Notes under the pieces: generated by a model
What the model saw: the letters and a program-made list of their open reading frames with translations, nothing else
Database searches by the model: none
What the model was told of the DNA's origin: nothing
Shown: piece after piece, positions 19,463 to 29,444 of the stretch
How the letters are laid out: each line of letters begins with the position of its first letter
How positions within the stretch are numbered: the first letter of the stretch is position 1
Made by a program: the position numbers and the translations under genes
Assembly (NCBI GenBank): GCA_016709315.1
Contig: JADJMZ010000001.1
Span: 1,240,001 to 1,304,000 of the forward strand
Direction of reading: 5' to 3'
Source of the DNA: Ignavibacteria bacterium
GTDB lineage: Bacteria > Bacteroidota > Ignavibacteria > Tepidaquicellales > Tepidaquicellaceae
Length of the DNA: 64,000 nt

Positions 19463-20365
19463 TTATAGGAAGAACAGATATCTGAAGCTGAACAGCAAGC
19501 CAGTAGATCTTTTGCCTATCTGAGTTTCAGCATACTCATTGGAATGCACCGGGATTTTATAAGAGAGTTCAGTCATAATTGACGAAAGGAAAATCGCCTG
19601 AATTCCGAGATATGTATCAACTCTGAAACCACCGGAGTTAGCAATTTCATCACCGAGAAATTTATTTTTATAAAAGTAGTAAGCTTTAGATTCCGAGTAA
19701 ACATTTATATTAACATCATTATAGCTTTTATATTGTTTCGGAAGGACAAGGTATCCTAAAGCTAAAGACCAGTCGAAATAATTTCCGAATTTAAAATCGC
19801 TTTTGGGAATATTTATATTGAATCCCATTTCACCTGTAATAGCAAGTTTTTTTATGAGATTTGTAACGATGATATCATTTTTAAAAGTATAATTATCAGT
19901 AGTGTGGAAATCAACTGAAGGAACTGTGATATCATTAATGAAATTATAAAACTTCACCTTGTGTCCGGGATGCAGTTCATATTCCAGCTGATCTCCTACG
20001 ATCGGTTTTGCATTCACGGGGATAACAGCGCCGGTCTGAGCTGCAAATCTCAGGTGATAGTTCTTCTTATCAATATCATGAATCCTGTATCGTACAGCTC
20101 CTTCATAATTACCAATAAATTTATAATCGTTTTCAAGAGTATAGAATACACTGTTGTAAAGAGTAAGATTCCCGAGAATGCCATAATTTATTTCAAATGA
20201 ATTATGGAAATATTTAAAATTATCATAACTCATTACATTATTCCTGAATTCAATTCTGTGTCTGGATAAATTCGCTGCCGGGTGACTCATTATATACAGC
20301 TCCTGTGAAAAAACGGTATTGCATAAAAGGAACAGGAAAATCAGTAGATGACCTTTCATTGACAT
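19463..20365 (-). CDS. Hypothetical exported, probable outer-membrane beta-barrel protein
   Basis: I do not recognise a family. The 300-residue protein has a signal peptide (HLLIFLFLLCNTVFSQE). Its alternating polar/aromatic strands end with LLFSFRYLFFL, a C-terminal aromatic strand typical of outer-membrane barrels. The first mature stretch (LYIMSHPAANLSRHRIEFRNNV) is shared with no motif I know. It lies 14 bases upstream of the M1 peptidase and likely forms an operon with it. Confidence 0.6.
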   Translation of the reverse strand: MSMKGHLLIFLFLLCNTVFSQELYIMSHPAANLSRHRIEFRNNVMSYDNFKYFHNSFEINYGILGNLTLYNSVFYTLENDYKFIGNYEGAVRYRIHDIDKKNYHLRFAAQTGAVIPVNAKPIVGDQLEYELHPGHKVKFYNFINDITVPSVDFHTTDNYTFKNDIIVTNLIKKLAITGEMGFNINIPKSDFKFGNYFDWSLALGYLVLPKQYKSYNDVNINVYSESKAYYFYKNKFLGDEIANSGGFRVDTYLGIQAIFLSSIMTELSYKIPVHSNEYAETQIGKRSTGLLFSFRYLFFL

Positions 20366-20569
20366 AAATTTTTTTTCTTAAATTACGAATATATTTTTTG
20401 TAATACACTAATAAATTTTTTCAATACCGGGAAAATGATTTAATACGTTTTAGTAAGACCTAAGTGATTAAAATTAGGGATGTATTTTGAATTATTGCAT
20501 GTCAAGGAAAGCATTCACCATTAGCAGAAGAAAATGGACTGAATATAATTTTATAATAGTCTAAATTCT

Positions 20570-23467
20570 TTGTTAATAATATTTTTACAATTGGCGAAGA
20601 GAATTTCAAAAAAAGAAAAAGCTGTTAACGAAGAATTCAAAGATCCGAAAAAATATATAATAGTAAGAGGCGTTCGGGTTCATAATCTCAAGAATGTAAA
20701 CCTTGATATTCCCAAGAACAAACTGACAGTCTTTACGGGAGTAAGCGGATCCGGAAAATCGTCGCTTGTTTTTGATACTATTTATGCAGAAGGACAGCGA
20801 AGATATGTGGAAAGTCTTTCTTCGTATGCGAGGCAGTTTCTCGAAAGGATAAACAAGCCGGATGTTGATTTTATGGCGGGACTTGCTCCTTCAATGGCAA
20901 TCGAACAAAAGACACAGATCAAGAATCCGAGATCTACAGTCGGGACAACGACAGAGATATACGATTATCTAAGACTTCTTTTTGCAAGAATCGGAAAAAT
21001 ATATTCACCGGTCAGTAATACCGTAGTAACCAAAGACTCTCCCGAAAGCATTATAAATGAACTTTCATCAATAGCCGGAGCCGGAAAAGTAAAAATATAT
21101 ATTCTCATCGAACTTAATTTTATCAGCGCTGATGATTTCCGTCAGAAGGCAAAGGAACTGCTTTCAAAAGGATTTTACAGAATTATTTCGGACAATAATA
21201 TTATTGATCTGAATGATTCTGATGATGCAAGTTTCAAAGATACAGAAGCATCAATTCTGAAAGCAAAAGAAAATGGCGTACTTACTGACAGGATAAGTTT
21301 TGATCCTAAAGATGATGAGTCAGTCACGAGACTTAATGATTCGATCGAACTTGCATACAATGAAAGCGAAGGATTTGTAACTGTCAGAGTATTTAAGGAA
21401 GATAAACATTATGACCTGAAGTTCAGCAGATATCTTGAAAAAGACGGAATCAAATTCGAAGAACCTTCTCCGCGACTTTTTTCATTCAATAATCCTTACG
21501 GAGCCTGTGAGAAATGCCAGGGTTTCGGAAAGACAATGGATATAGATATGGAACTTGTAATTCCTGACAGAAAGAAAACTGTTTTCAACGGAGCGATAGC
21601 CATATTCACAACTCCAAAACATTCCGAGAATTTAACTGATCTAATAGCGGAAGCCGAAGATTACGGATTTGATATTCATTGTCCTGTTAACAAACTTAAT
21701 GAAAAGCAGATGGAATTCCTTTTAAACGGAGGAAAGAAATATAAAGGACTGAATAAATTTTTTAAGATCATAGAAAGGGAAGCATCCTACAAGCTTCATT
21801 ACAGGGTGTTACTCAACAGATACAGGGCATATACAACGTGCAGCGAGTGCGGGGGTTCGAGACTCAGAAAGGAAGCTTTATATGTAAGGATAAATGAAAA
21901 GACGATTTTTAATATTGTTAAGATGAAAATAAATGAAGCTTATGAATTTTTTCAGAAAATTAGTCTTAGCGAATACGACAGAAAAATTTCGGAAAGAATA
22001 CTTGAAGAAATAATTACGCGTCTGAAATATCTTAACGATGTCGGATTAAGTTACCTCTCACTTGACAGATTATCAAATTCACTGTCGGGAGGCGAATCAC
22101 AGAGAATAAACCTTTCGACCTCGCTCGGATCTTCACTTGTAGGTTCGATCTATGTACTCGATGAACCATCTATAGGACTTCATCCGAGGGACAATCACAA
22201 GCTGATAAACATTATGAAATCACTCAGAGATCTGGGGAATACAGTGCTTGTAGTAGAGCACGACAGTGAGATGATGAAAGAAGCAGATGAGATTGTTGAC
22301 ATGGGACCATTTGCAGGAGAAAAAGGAGGAGAGGTTACATTTCAGGGAAGCTATGATAAAATACTGAGGGATTCAAAATCACTCACGGGTAAATATTTAA
22401 GCGGCAAGATGAAGATAGAATATCCTGAAGCAAGAAGATTACTGCATAAAAACACAAAGTATCTTTGTATAAAAGGAGCAAGAGAAAACAATCTGAAGGA
22501 TATTGATGTGAAGATACCGCTCGGAATGTTTGTATGTGTAACGGGAGTAAGCGGTTCAGGCAAATCAACACTTGTAAACAATATTCTGTACGGCGATCTT
22601 AAACGAAAGCTGGAAGGAAGTTATAATCACAGAATCGGCGAGCATGATGCGCTAACAGGATATGAATATTTAGATTCTGTGGAAATGATAGATCAGAATC
22701 CGATCGGCAAAACGCCAAGAAGCAATCCTGTTACATACATAAAGGCGTTTGATATAATCAGGGATACATTTGCCGGTGTATCTGAATCCAAAAAGAGAAA
22801 CCTGTATTCGGGATATTTTTCATTTAACGTTCCGGGCGGACGATGCGAGACCTGCGAAGGCACAGGTGTGATAAGGATTGAAATGCAGTTTATGGCTGAC
22901 ATAATGCTTGAATGCGAAACATGTTTCGGCAAAAGATATAAGCAGGAAGTCCTGGACATTAAGCTGAAAGGCAACGAAGGAATTCACAGGAATATAAGCG
23001 AAGTCCTTGAAATGACTGTTCTGGAAGCAGTGGATTTTTTTAAACCGTATCCTAAGATAGTTAGTAAGCTGAAAGTTCTTGATAATGTCGGACTTGGATA
23101 TTTAAGAGTCGGACAGTCAGCGACTACATTATCCGGAGGCGAGTCTCAGAGAGTAAAGCTTGCATATCATCTTACATTTCAGGAAGAGGGGAGACATACA
23201 CTTTTTGTATTTGACGAGCCGACTACGGGACTGCATTTTTATGATGTATCAAAGCTTCTGAAATGTTTTGAAGAGCTTATCAGGAACGGTAACTCCGTAT
23301 TAGTGATTGAACATAATCTTGAAGTGATAAAATGCGCTGATTATATTATAGACCTCGGTCCTGAAAGCGGTGATGAAGGAGGTTATGTTGTCGCATCAGG
23401 AACTCCTGAAGAGATCATAAAAGAAAAAAGTTCTTATACCGGAAAATATCTTAAGAATGTTTTATAA
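20570..23467 (+). CDS. uvrA: Excinuclease ABC subunit UvrA, first paralogue
   Basis: UvrA is the DNA damage sensor of nucleotide excision repair, a dimer of tandem ABC ATPases. The 965-residue protein has Walker A GVSGSGKSS at 57-65 and a second in the C-terminal half, two LSGGES signature motifs (NSLSGGESQRINL and TTLSGGESQRVKL) and a C-terminal zinc module C-x2-C...C-x2-C (GGRCETC to ECETCFGKRY). In the insertion zinc module the first Cys pair is missing; only CEKC and CSEC pairs are seen. The LAYHLTFQEEGRHTLFVFDEP form marks the Bacteroidota-type second UvrA. A TTG at 20591 (MAKRISKKEK) is a better start than the TTG at 20570. Confidence 0.9.
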   Translation: MLIIFLQLAKRISKKEKAVNEEFKDPKKYIIVRGVRVHNLKNVNLDIPKNKLTVFTGVSGSGKSSLVFDTIYAEGQRRYVESLSSYARQFLERINKPDVDFMAGLAPSMAIEQKTQIKNPRSTVGTTTEIYDYLRLLFARIGKIYSPVSNTVVTKDSPESIINELSSIAGAGKVKIYILIELNFISADDFRQKAKELLSKGFYRIISDNNIIDLNDSDDASFKDTEASILKAKENGVLTDRISFDPKDDESVTRLNDSIELAYNESEGFVTVRVFKEDKHYDLKFSRYLEKDGIKFEEPSPRLFSFNNPYGACEKCQGFGKTMDIDMELVIPDRKKTVFNGAIAIFTTPKHSENLTDLIAEAEDYGFDIHCPVNKLNEKQMEFLLNGGKKYKGLNKFFKIIEREASYKLHYRVLLNRYRAYTTCSECGGSRLRKEALYVRINEKTIFNIVKMKINEAYEFFQKISLSEYDRKISERILEEIITRLKYLNDVGLSYLSLDRLSNSLSGGESQRINLSTSLGSSLVGSIYVLDEPSIGLHPRDNHKLINIMKSLRDLGNTVLVVEHDSEMMKEADEIVDMGPFAGEKGGEVTFQGSYDKILRDSKSLTGKYLSGKMKIEYPEARRLLHKNTKYLCIKGARENNLKDIDVKIPLGMFVCVTGVSGSGKSTLVNNILYGDLKRKLEGSYNHRIGEHDALTGYEYLDSVEMIDQNPIGKTPRSNPVTYIKAFDIIRDTFAGVSESKKRNLYSGYFSFNVPGGRCETCEGTGVIRIEMQFMADIMLECETCFGKRYKQEVLDIKLKGNEGIHRNISEVLEMTVLEAVDFFKPYPKIVSKLKVLDNVGLGYLRVGQSATTLSGGESQRVKLAYHLTFQEEGRHTLFVFDEPTTGLHFYDVSKLLKCFEELIRNGNSVLVIEHNLEVIKCADYIIDLGPESGDEGGYVVASGTPEEIIKEKSSYTGKYLKNVL

Positions 23468-23485
23468 ATTAATTTTAAATTTACT

Positions 23486-24121
23486 ATGAAGAATCTGAAA
23501 ATTCTTTTAATCGCAGCAGCAATATTATTTATTACACAAAATTTTTCTTTTGCGCAGTCAATTGAGGATTCCTATGAGAAAGGTAAAAAGGCGTTTTATT
23601 CAGACGACTTTGAAACGGCAAACAAACTATTATCAGAGATTCTGAATATGAATGACAACGATTATGAAGTTTGCTATTACAAAGGTTTGATTTACTTCAT
23701 GTATTTTGATTTTGATAAAGCGATACTTTCTTTAACGAAATCAATTGAATTGAATGACGGATTTGATAAGGCATATTTCAACAGGGGAGTTATATATGAA
23801 AGAAAGGAAAACATTCCGTCTGCAATAAACGATTATACAAAGGCTATAAAGATCAACAGTAATTATGCAGATGCCTATTACAACAGGGCTACGCTTTATC
23901 AGACATCCGGTAACAATGACAAAGCCATTAGGGATTATTCGCATGTCATAAAAATGAATCCTAAAGATGACATTGCATATTACAACAGAGGTTTGCTTTT
24001 TGAAAAGACAGGTCAGAAAGAAAAAGCTATCAGGGATTTTGAGACTGCGATAAAGTTAGATGGGATATGGAAGAACGAACTGAATAAGAAAATAGAAGAA
24101 ATCAAAAAGTCAGTGAAGTAA
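23486..24121 (+). CDS. Exported tetratricopeptide-repeat protein
   Basis: A 211-residue protein with a signal peptide (residues 1-23, ending FSFAQS) and about five TPR units. The consensus W/YxxG..Y..A is visible in KAYFNRGVIYERKENIPSAINDY, DAYYNRATLYQTSGNNDKAI and IAYYNRGLLFEKTGQKEKAI. TPRs hold protein partners. In the periplasm they commonly scaffold envelope complexes. It begins 19 bases after the first uvrA and ends flush against the end of the second, convergent uvrA (stop codons adjacent). Function is unknown, and a link to repair is not implied by an exported protein. Confidence 0.8.
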   Translation: MKNLKILLIAAAILFITQNFSFAQSIEDSYEKGKKAFYSDDFETANKLLSEILNMNDNDYEVCYYKGLIYFMYFDFDKAILSLTKSIELNDGFDKAYFNRGVIYERKENIPSAINDYTKAIKINSNYADAYYNRATLYQTSGNNDKAIRDYSHVIKMNPKDDIAYYNRGLLFEKTGQKEKAIRDFETAIKLDGIWKNELNKKIEEIKKSVK

Positions 24122-26986
24122 TTATTTTTTCTTAAGTTCGTCGCTCAGATACTTTGCTGTATAGCTGACGCCGGAAAATTTTTCCACTATATGTTCAGGA
24201 GTGCCTTCTGCGATTATTTTACCGCCGGCATTTCCGCCTTCCGGACCAAGATCAATTATCCAGTCAGCAGATTTTATTACATCCATATTATGTTCGATCA
24301 CAATCACAGTATTTCCTTTGTCAGTGAGTTTATTCAAAACGTTAAGCAGCATATTGATGTCTTCAAAATGCAGACCGGTTGTCGGTTCATCAAGAATATA
24401 CAGAGTTCTTCCAGTCTGAACTTTTGAAAGCTCGGTAGACAATTTCACTCTCTGCGCTTCACCTCCGGATAAAGTGGTCGCCTGCTGACCGAGACGGATA
24501 TAACCCAAACCTACATCATAAAGTGTCTGAAGTTTTCTGTTAAGAGAAGGAACAGCTTCAAAAAAAACAACAGCTTCTTCAACAGTCATTTCAAGAACCT
24601 GCGCAATGGATTTTGATTTATATTTTACTTCAAGAGTTTCACGGTTGTATCTTTTGCCTCTGCAGACATCACAGGTTACATATACATCAGGAAGGAAGTT
24701 CATCTCGATTCTCTGAAGACCTCCGCCTTCGCACGCATCGCATCTTCCTCCTTTTACATTGAAAGAAAATCTTCCCGGCTTATAGCCGCGAATTTTTGAT
24801 TCGGGAAGATTCGCATAAATATCTCTTACAAAAGTAAACAAACCTGTATAGGTAGCGGGATTGCTCCTCGGAGTCCTGCCGATAGGAGTCTGATCAATTT
24901 CAATAATCTTATCAATTATCTTCTCGGTATATTTTTCTCCTTTCTTTGAAAGTCCTTCAATTGAAGAATATTCCAGCGGAGGTTCGGGAGTTTTGTAAAA
25001 CTTGCGTGACAATATTCTGTACAGAGTTTCAGTGATAAGAGTTGATTTTCCTGATCCGCTGACACCTGTAATGCAAATAAATTTCCCAAGGGGAATTTTA
25101 AGATTTACATTTTTTAAATTATTTCCCTTTGCTCCTTTTAATGTGATAAATCTTCCGGTTCCGTCTCTTCGCGAATCAGGAACTGAGATTGCTCTTTTTC
25201 CGGAAAGATATTCGCCTGTGATTGAAGAGCCGTTTAAACCTGACGGATGACCCGAAGCCACTACTTCGCCTCCGTGCTCACCGGCACCGGGACCGAGATC
25301 AACAACATAATCACATGACTCGATCATTTCCTTGTCGTGCTCTACTACGATCAGTGAATTGCCGACATCACGCAGATGTTTTAAGGATTCTATTAATTTG
25401 ATATTGTCTCTCTGATGAAGTCCGATTGAAGGTTCATCCAGAATATACAGAACCCCCGTAAGCTGAGATCCTATCTGTGTCGCAAGGCGTATCCTCTGCG
25501 CTTCTCCTCCGGACAGAGTTCTTGCGCTTCTGTCAAGAGTAAGATAATCAAGTCCCACATTAAGCAGAAAATCAAGTCGTGACTTAATTTCCTTAATAAT
25601 CTGACTTGCAATGATTTGCTTTCTTTCATCGAGTTTCAGTTTTTCAAAAAACTCCCTGCATTGCTTTATGGATAACTGTGTGATATATGCGATATTTACA
25701 TTATCAACTTTAACAAAGAGGGAATCTTCTTTCAGTCTTCCTCCCTGGCATTTGCCGCATTTAGTGATAGTCATAAAACTTTCAGCCCAGTTTCTTATAG
25801 TCTCCGATGAAGTATCATCTGCATATCTTTTGATATAACTGTAAAGCCCTTCGAATTTGTGTCTGTAAGAATTTACCTTTCCCATCGAATTTTTATGATC
25901 GTATCGAATTTTTTCTTTCGTACCGTTCAGAATAACATCCATTGCTTCATTGCTGAATTTCTTTAAAGGTGTGTCAAAATCATATCCGAGTTCCTTAACT
26001 ACAGCTATAAAAATGGAATAGACCCATGTGCTTCGCGGTTTACCGAGAGGTATTACACCTCCGTCATTAATTGAAAGTTTCTTATCGGGAAAAATTTTAT
26101 CATTATCTATCTGCTTCTTCTCTCCGAGTCCGTAACAGTCTTTGCACCAGCCATAAGGAGAGTTGAATGAGAAAGAGTTCGGAGCTGGTTCTGAAAAGCT
26201 TCGTCCGGTTTCAACATCTGACAGCTTCTCATTAAACAGCTTGTCTTCTTTTCCGTCATTGATAATTACTAATCCCTGACCGTGTCTTAAAGCTGTTTCA
26301 ATTGAATCCTTTATTCTGAGACGTGATTTATCATTCACCACAACTCTGTCAATTACAATTTCAATATCGTGAATCTTAAATCGTTCGATCTTCATTTCAG
26401 GAATTATTTCCATAACTTCTCCGTCAACTCTGACTTTTGTATATCCGTCTGAACTAATTTCCTCAAACAACTCCCTGTAATGTCCTTTGCGTCCTTTTAT
26501 AACCGGAGCAAGAATTGAAATCTTTGTTCCCTCTTTAAATCTTCCTACATTATCTAATATCTGATCTATGTTTTGCCTTGTGACAGCTTTGCCGGAATCA
26601 GGCGAATACTGAGTTCCGCATCGTGCAAATAAAAGTCTGAGAAAATCATAGATCTCAGTTACAGTCCCGACAGTAGATCTCGGATTCTGTGAAATGGTTT
26701 TCTGTTCGATGGAAATCGAAGGAGAAAGTCCTTCAATCTTGTCAACATCCGGTCTTTCAATTCCTCCTATGAACTGTCTCGCATAAGCTGAAAGAGTTTC
26801 CATAAATCTCCTCTGACCTTCCGCATAAATTGTATCGAAAGCCAGTGAAGACTTGCCTGAGCCGGAAAGTCCTGTGAATACTACAAGACTATCTCTTGGA
26901 ATTTCAATATCAATGTTCTTAAGATTATGAACTCTTGCTCCTTTGACGATTATCTTATCCGATTTATTTGTAGGTGTATTTGCCAT
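24122..26986 (-). CDS. uvrA: Excinuclease ABC subunit UvrA, second paralogue (canonical-like)
   Basis: The 954-residue protein has Walker A TGLSGSGKSSLAFD around 38-51 and both signature motifs (RTLSGGEAQRIRL and TTLSGGEAQRVKL). Walker B segments are LYILDEPSIGLHQRD and LYILDEPTTGLHFED, and the C-terminal zinc module runs from GGRCDACEG to TCDVCRGKRY. The RxGQxATTLSGGEAQRVKLSTEL form is that of the ordinary housekeeping UvrA. As in the neighbouring paralogue, the first insertion zinc finger lacks its leading CPxC pair and keeps only CKDC. It is convergent with the other uvrA and the TPR gene. UvrB and UvrC are not in this window. Confidence 0.93.
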   Translation of the reverse strand: MANTPTNKSDKIIVKGARVHNLKNIDIEIPRDSLVVFTGLSGSGKSSLAFDTIYAEGQRRFMETLSAYARQFIGGIERPDVDKIEGLSPSISIEQKTISQNPRSTVGTVTEIYDFLRLLFARCGTQYSPDSGKAVTRQNIDQILDNVGRFKEGTKISILAPVIKGRKGHYRELFEEISSDGYTKVRVDGEVMEIIPEMKIERFKIHDIEIVIDRVVVNDKSRLRIKDSIETALRHGQGLVIINDGKEDKLFNEKLSDVETGRSFSEPAPNSFSFNSPYGWCKDCYGLGEKKQIDNDKIFPDKKLSINDGGVIPLGKPRSTWVYSIFIAVVKELGYDFDTPLKKFSNEAMDVILNGTKEKIRYDHKNSMGKVNSYRHKFEGLYSYIKRYADDTSSETIRNWAESFMTITKCGKCQGGRLKEDSLFVKVDNVNIAYITQLSIKQCREFFEKLKLDERKQIIASQIIKEIKSRLDFLLNVGLDYLTLDRSARTLSGGEAQRIRLATQIGSQLTGVLYILDEPSIGLHQRDNIKLIESLKHLRDVGNSLIVVEHDKEMIESCDYVVDLGPGAGEHGGEVVASGHPSGLNGSSITGEYLSGKRAISVPDSRRDGTGRFITLKGAKGNNLKNVNLKIPLGKFICITGVSGSGKSTLITETLYRILSRKFYKTPEPPLEYSSIEGLSKKGEKYTEKIIDKIIEIDQTPIGRTPRSNPATYTGLFTFVRDIYANLPESKIRGYKPGRFSFNVKGGRCDACEGGGLQRIEMNFLPDVYVTCDVCRGKRYNRETLEVKYKSKSIAQVLEMTVEEAVVFFEAVPSLNRKLQTLYDVGLGYIRLGQQATTLSGGEAQRVKLSTELSKVQTGRTLYILDEPTTGLHFEDINMLLNVLNKLTDKGNTVIVIEHNMDVIKSADWIIDLGPEGGNAGGKIIAEGTPEHIVEKFSGVSYTAKYLSDELKKK

Positions 26987-27123
26987 AAAAATCTGTAAGC
27001 AGGAAAATTAAGTCAGGTACTTTCATTATACAATCCAATAATAAGTGCGGATGTGGAAAATTTCTCAGTGTTTATCTGAACTGCATTCACGCAGGAAATT
27101 TATAAATAGAAAGGAAAAACATT

Positions 27124-29424
27124 TTAAAAATAATTAAAGACCCAGTTGAGGAACTGATCCCCCTGATATCTCTGAGAGAAAAAAACCTGCAAGCCGTTTC
27201 TCATAAGCATTCTGTAAATATCAGTGCTGGATTTATTTACAATCTTATTATAATCAGTATCCGGAAACATTGCTATGATGGTGCCGAGATCGTAGCTTTT
27301 TACGAGAGTGTCTTTAATTACCTTAATGTTTTTCTTTACTACGACTTTCACAGTATCAATGCTTTTTATCTTTGCCGTATCTGAACGGACAGTCGTGTCC
27401 GGCTTAAACAAACTGTCTCCTCTGAATAAAAGCAAATCTCTTTTTGATTTGTTGTCAATCAGTCTTAATTCTAATTTATAAACTCCACCTTCAAACGGAG
27501 ACCTTCCGTACTTTTTTGAATAATTAAGTATTGCAAACGGCTTTAACACAATAATATTTCTTACACTATTGTCAGTGATGAGATCTTCTACATTCCTGTC
27601 TGAAAATATTTTTGTAAAAGTTGTATAGACGACAGAGTCTGTTTCCGAAGATCTGATGTCAATTGCGGAAGTATATCTTTCATAATCCAGATTCTCATAG
27701 TCAATGCTGTCTATAATGCTGTTGCTCACAGCGCCCCAGTTCAGTATTACGGTTTGCGGATTCAGACCAAAGTTTGTATTGTCAATCGAATAGTTTTTTA
27801 AAGCAAGGAGTTTATTAAAATTTATAAGTTCCTGATTCTCTTCAAGCTTTAAAATGTTTTCAGAGAAAAGTGATATAGAAGAATCATTTACGTTTGATGT
27901 TTTATCCTGAAGATAAAATATTTTATAATCGCCGATCTCTTCATTTCTTAAACTAAGTTTTTTTAACTTGTCATTGTAACTGTCGCTTTTCACAACAGCT
28001 ATTTTTATATTATTTTTTTCAAGATAACTCTTTAGTTCGAGTATATTAAGCTCATCTTCAGACTGACTTTTCTTTCCCTTTTTATTTTTCTTCTCTTCCG
28101 ATTTTATAGTCGGGAAATCTCCGAGAATAAATCTCGAAGGGTCATTGGACAATGCCTGAACAGCGAAAATGTCGAAGTAACCCTGCACTTCCTCAAAATA
28201 TATCTTTCCCGTTTCGCTTATTTCATTTTTCTTCTGAATATTTTTTAATAGATTACCGACCTCGAATGTATCCTCTCTGAATGGCTGCGGATAATAAAAA
28301 CTCCAGATGATATTCACAATAAGTATAAATGCAATCAGTATCACAGACACTATTTTTCTGAACTCAAATATCTGCTGCAATGCAAACGGAATCAGAAGCA
28401 TGGCATTGATAACTATGTATCTTGAGATCATGTTTGTTCCGCCCGTTCCCAGTATCGCCTGTAAGGTAAGAAGAGAAAGTTCGAGTACATTGAAAAGCAG
28501 AAATATCTTTGCTTTGCTGATACCGGGATTCCGGAGAGTTTCAAAACAGACTTTAAGCGAAAAGAATGTTGTCACCGGAGCAATAAAAAAAATAAATGTA
28601 GGATACTGTACAAGTCTTTGAAGGAACCCTGCAGAATTAAATTCCTTGAATATTTTTGTAGTCTCCTCTGCAAAGAAAAACATATTCTGATGATCAGCAT
28701 AGTTCTGTAACAGCCACCAGATGATCGTTGTAAATGAAATCAATGATATCAAAACATTTCTGATGATCCTTTGTGAAAGTCTTCTTTCTCTGAGCAGATC
28801 AATAAGCACAAGCATAACTAAAACTGCGCTGAACAGCCATCCTTCATAACGGAATCCGTTTGACAATGCAAATGAAACCGCACTCAGGAACAGATTAATT
28901 GAATTCTCTCCGTAAAATTTCCATCTGATGAAATAATAAATTCCGGCAACAATAAAGAAAAAAAATACCGATTCCGGAAGACCTGAAATGCTCAGCCACA
29001 CCTGAAACGGAAAAAAGCAAAAGATCAGAGCTGAATAAAATGCGACGGGCATATTGAATGTCAGTCTGATTACGCTGTAAAAATAAATCAGAGTCAGTCC
29101 CGAAAATATTATATTCGTTATGGTAGCCGCAGCAAAAAGATCTTTCACAAAAATCATCACAAAACCATTTATCCAGAAATGAGGAGTCAGCCATACTCCT
29201 GAGTCTATCACCGGTCTCTGAAGCCATTCAAATGATTTTACGGTTCTGCAGTAGTCATCTGCAGAAAGCCATCTGTAACCTGAATTAAGTATCAGAAGCT
29301 GAAACAGAATTTTTAAAAACAGAAGTGTAATTATCTGAAATGAATAACTTGAAATAAAATTATCCCTCAGAATGACAAACTGTCTTAAAAAATTCTGTGT
29401 TTTGTTATTTGAAATTAGATCCAA
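27124..29424 (-). CDS. GT-C-type (GT39-like) membrane protein with long soluble C-terminal region
   Basis: The 766-residue protein has about ten transmembrane helices in residues 20-395. The first loop carries GYRWLSADDYCRTVKSFEWLQ, the DD/DE catalytic loop common to PMT/ArnT-like GT-C transferases that take sugars from polyprenyl-phosphate donors. Residues 400-766 are soluble and mixed alpha/beta and contain a Lys-rich stretch (SEEKKNKKGKKSQSEDE). I recognise no domain there. The likely role is glycosylation of a lipid or protein on the periplasmic face. It ends 137 bases upstream of the uvrA start and lies 20 bases after the histidine kinase stop, so it is probably co-transcribed with the kinase. 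Confidence 0.65.
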   Translation of the reverse strand: MDLISNNKTQNFLRQFVILRDNFISSYSFQIITLLFLKILFQLLILNSGYRWLSADDYCRTVKSFEWLQRPVIDSGVWLTPHFWINGFVMIFVKDLFAAATITNIIFSGLTLIYFYSVIRLTFNMPVAFYSALIFCFFPFQVWLSISGLPESVFFFFIVAGIYYFIRWKFYGENSINLFLSAVSFALSNGFRYEGWLFSAVLVMLVLIDLLRERRLSQRIIRNVLISLISFTTIIWWLLQNYADHQNMFFFAEETTKIFKEFNSAGFLQRLVQYPTFIFFIAPVTTFFSLKVCFETLRNPGISKAKIFLLFNVLELSLLTLQAILGTGGTNMISRYIVINAMLLIPFALQQIFEFRKIVSVILIAFILIVNIIWSFYYPQPFREDTFEVGNLLKNIQKKNEISETGKIYFEEVQGYFDIFAVQALSNDPSRFILGDFPTIKSEEKKNKKGKKSQSEDELNILELKSYLEKNNIKIAVVKSDSYNDKLKKLSLRNEEIGDYKIFYLQDKTSNVNDSSISLFSENILKLEENQELINFNKLLALKNYSIDNTNFGLNPQTVILNWGAVSNSIIDSIDYENLDYERYTSAIDIRSSETDSVVYTTFTKIFSDRNVEDLITDNSVRNIIVLKPFAILNYSKKYGRSPFEGGVYKLELRLIDNKSKRDLLLFRGDSLFKPDTTVRSDTAKIKSIDTVKVVVKKNIKVIKDTLVKSYDLGTIIAMFPDTDYNKIVNKSSTDIYRMLMRNGLQVFFSQRYQGDQFLNWVFNYF

Positions 29425-29444
29425 CTGATATATGCGACTGAATA

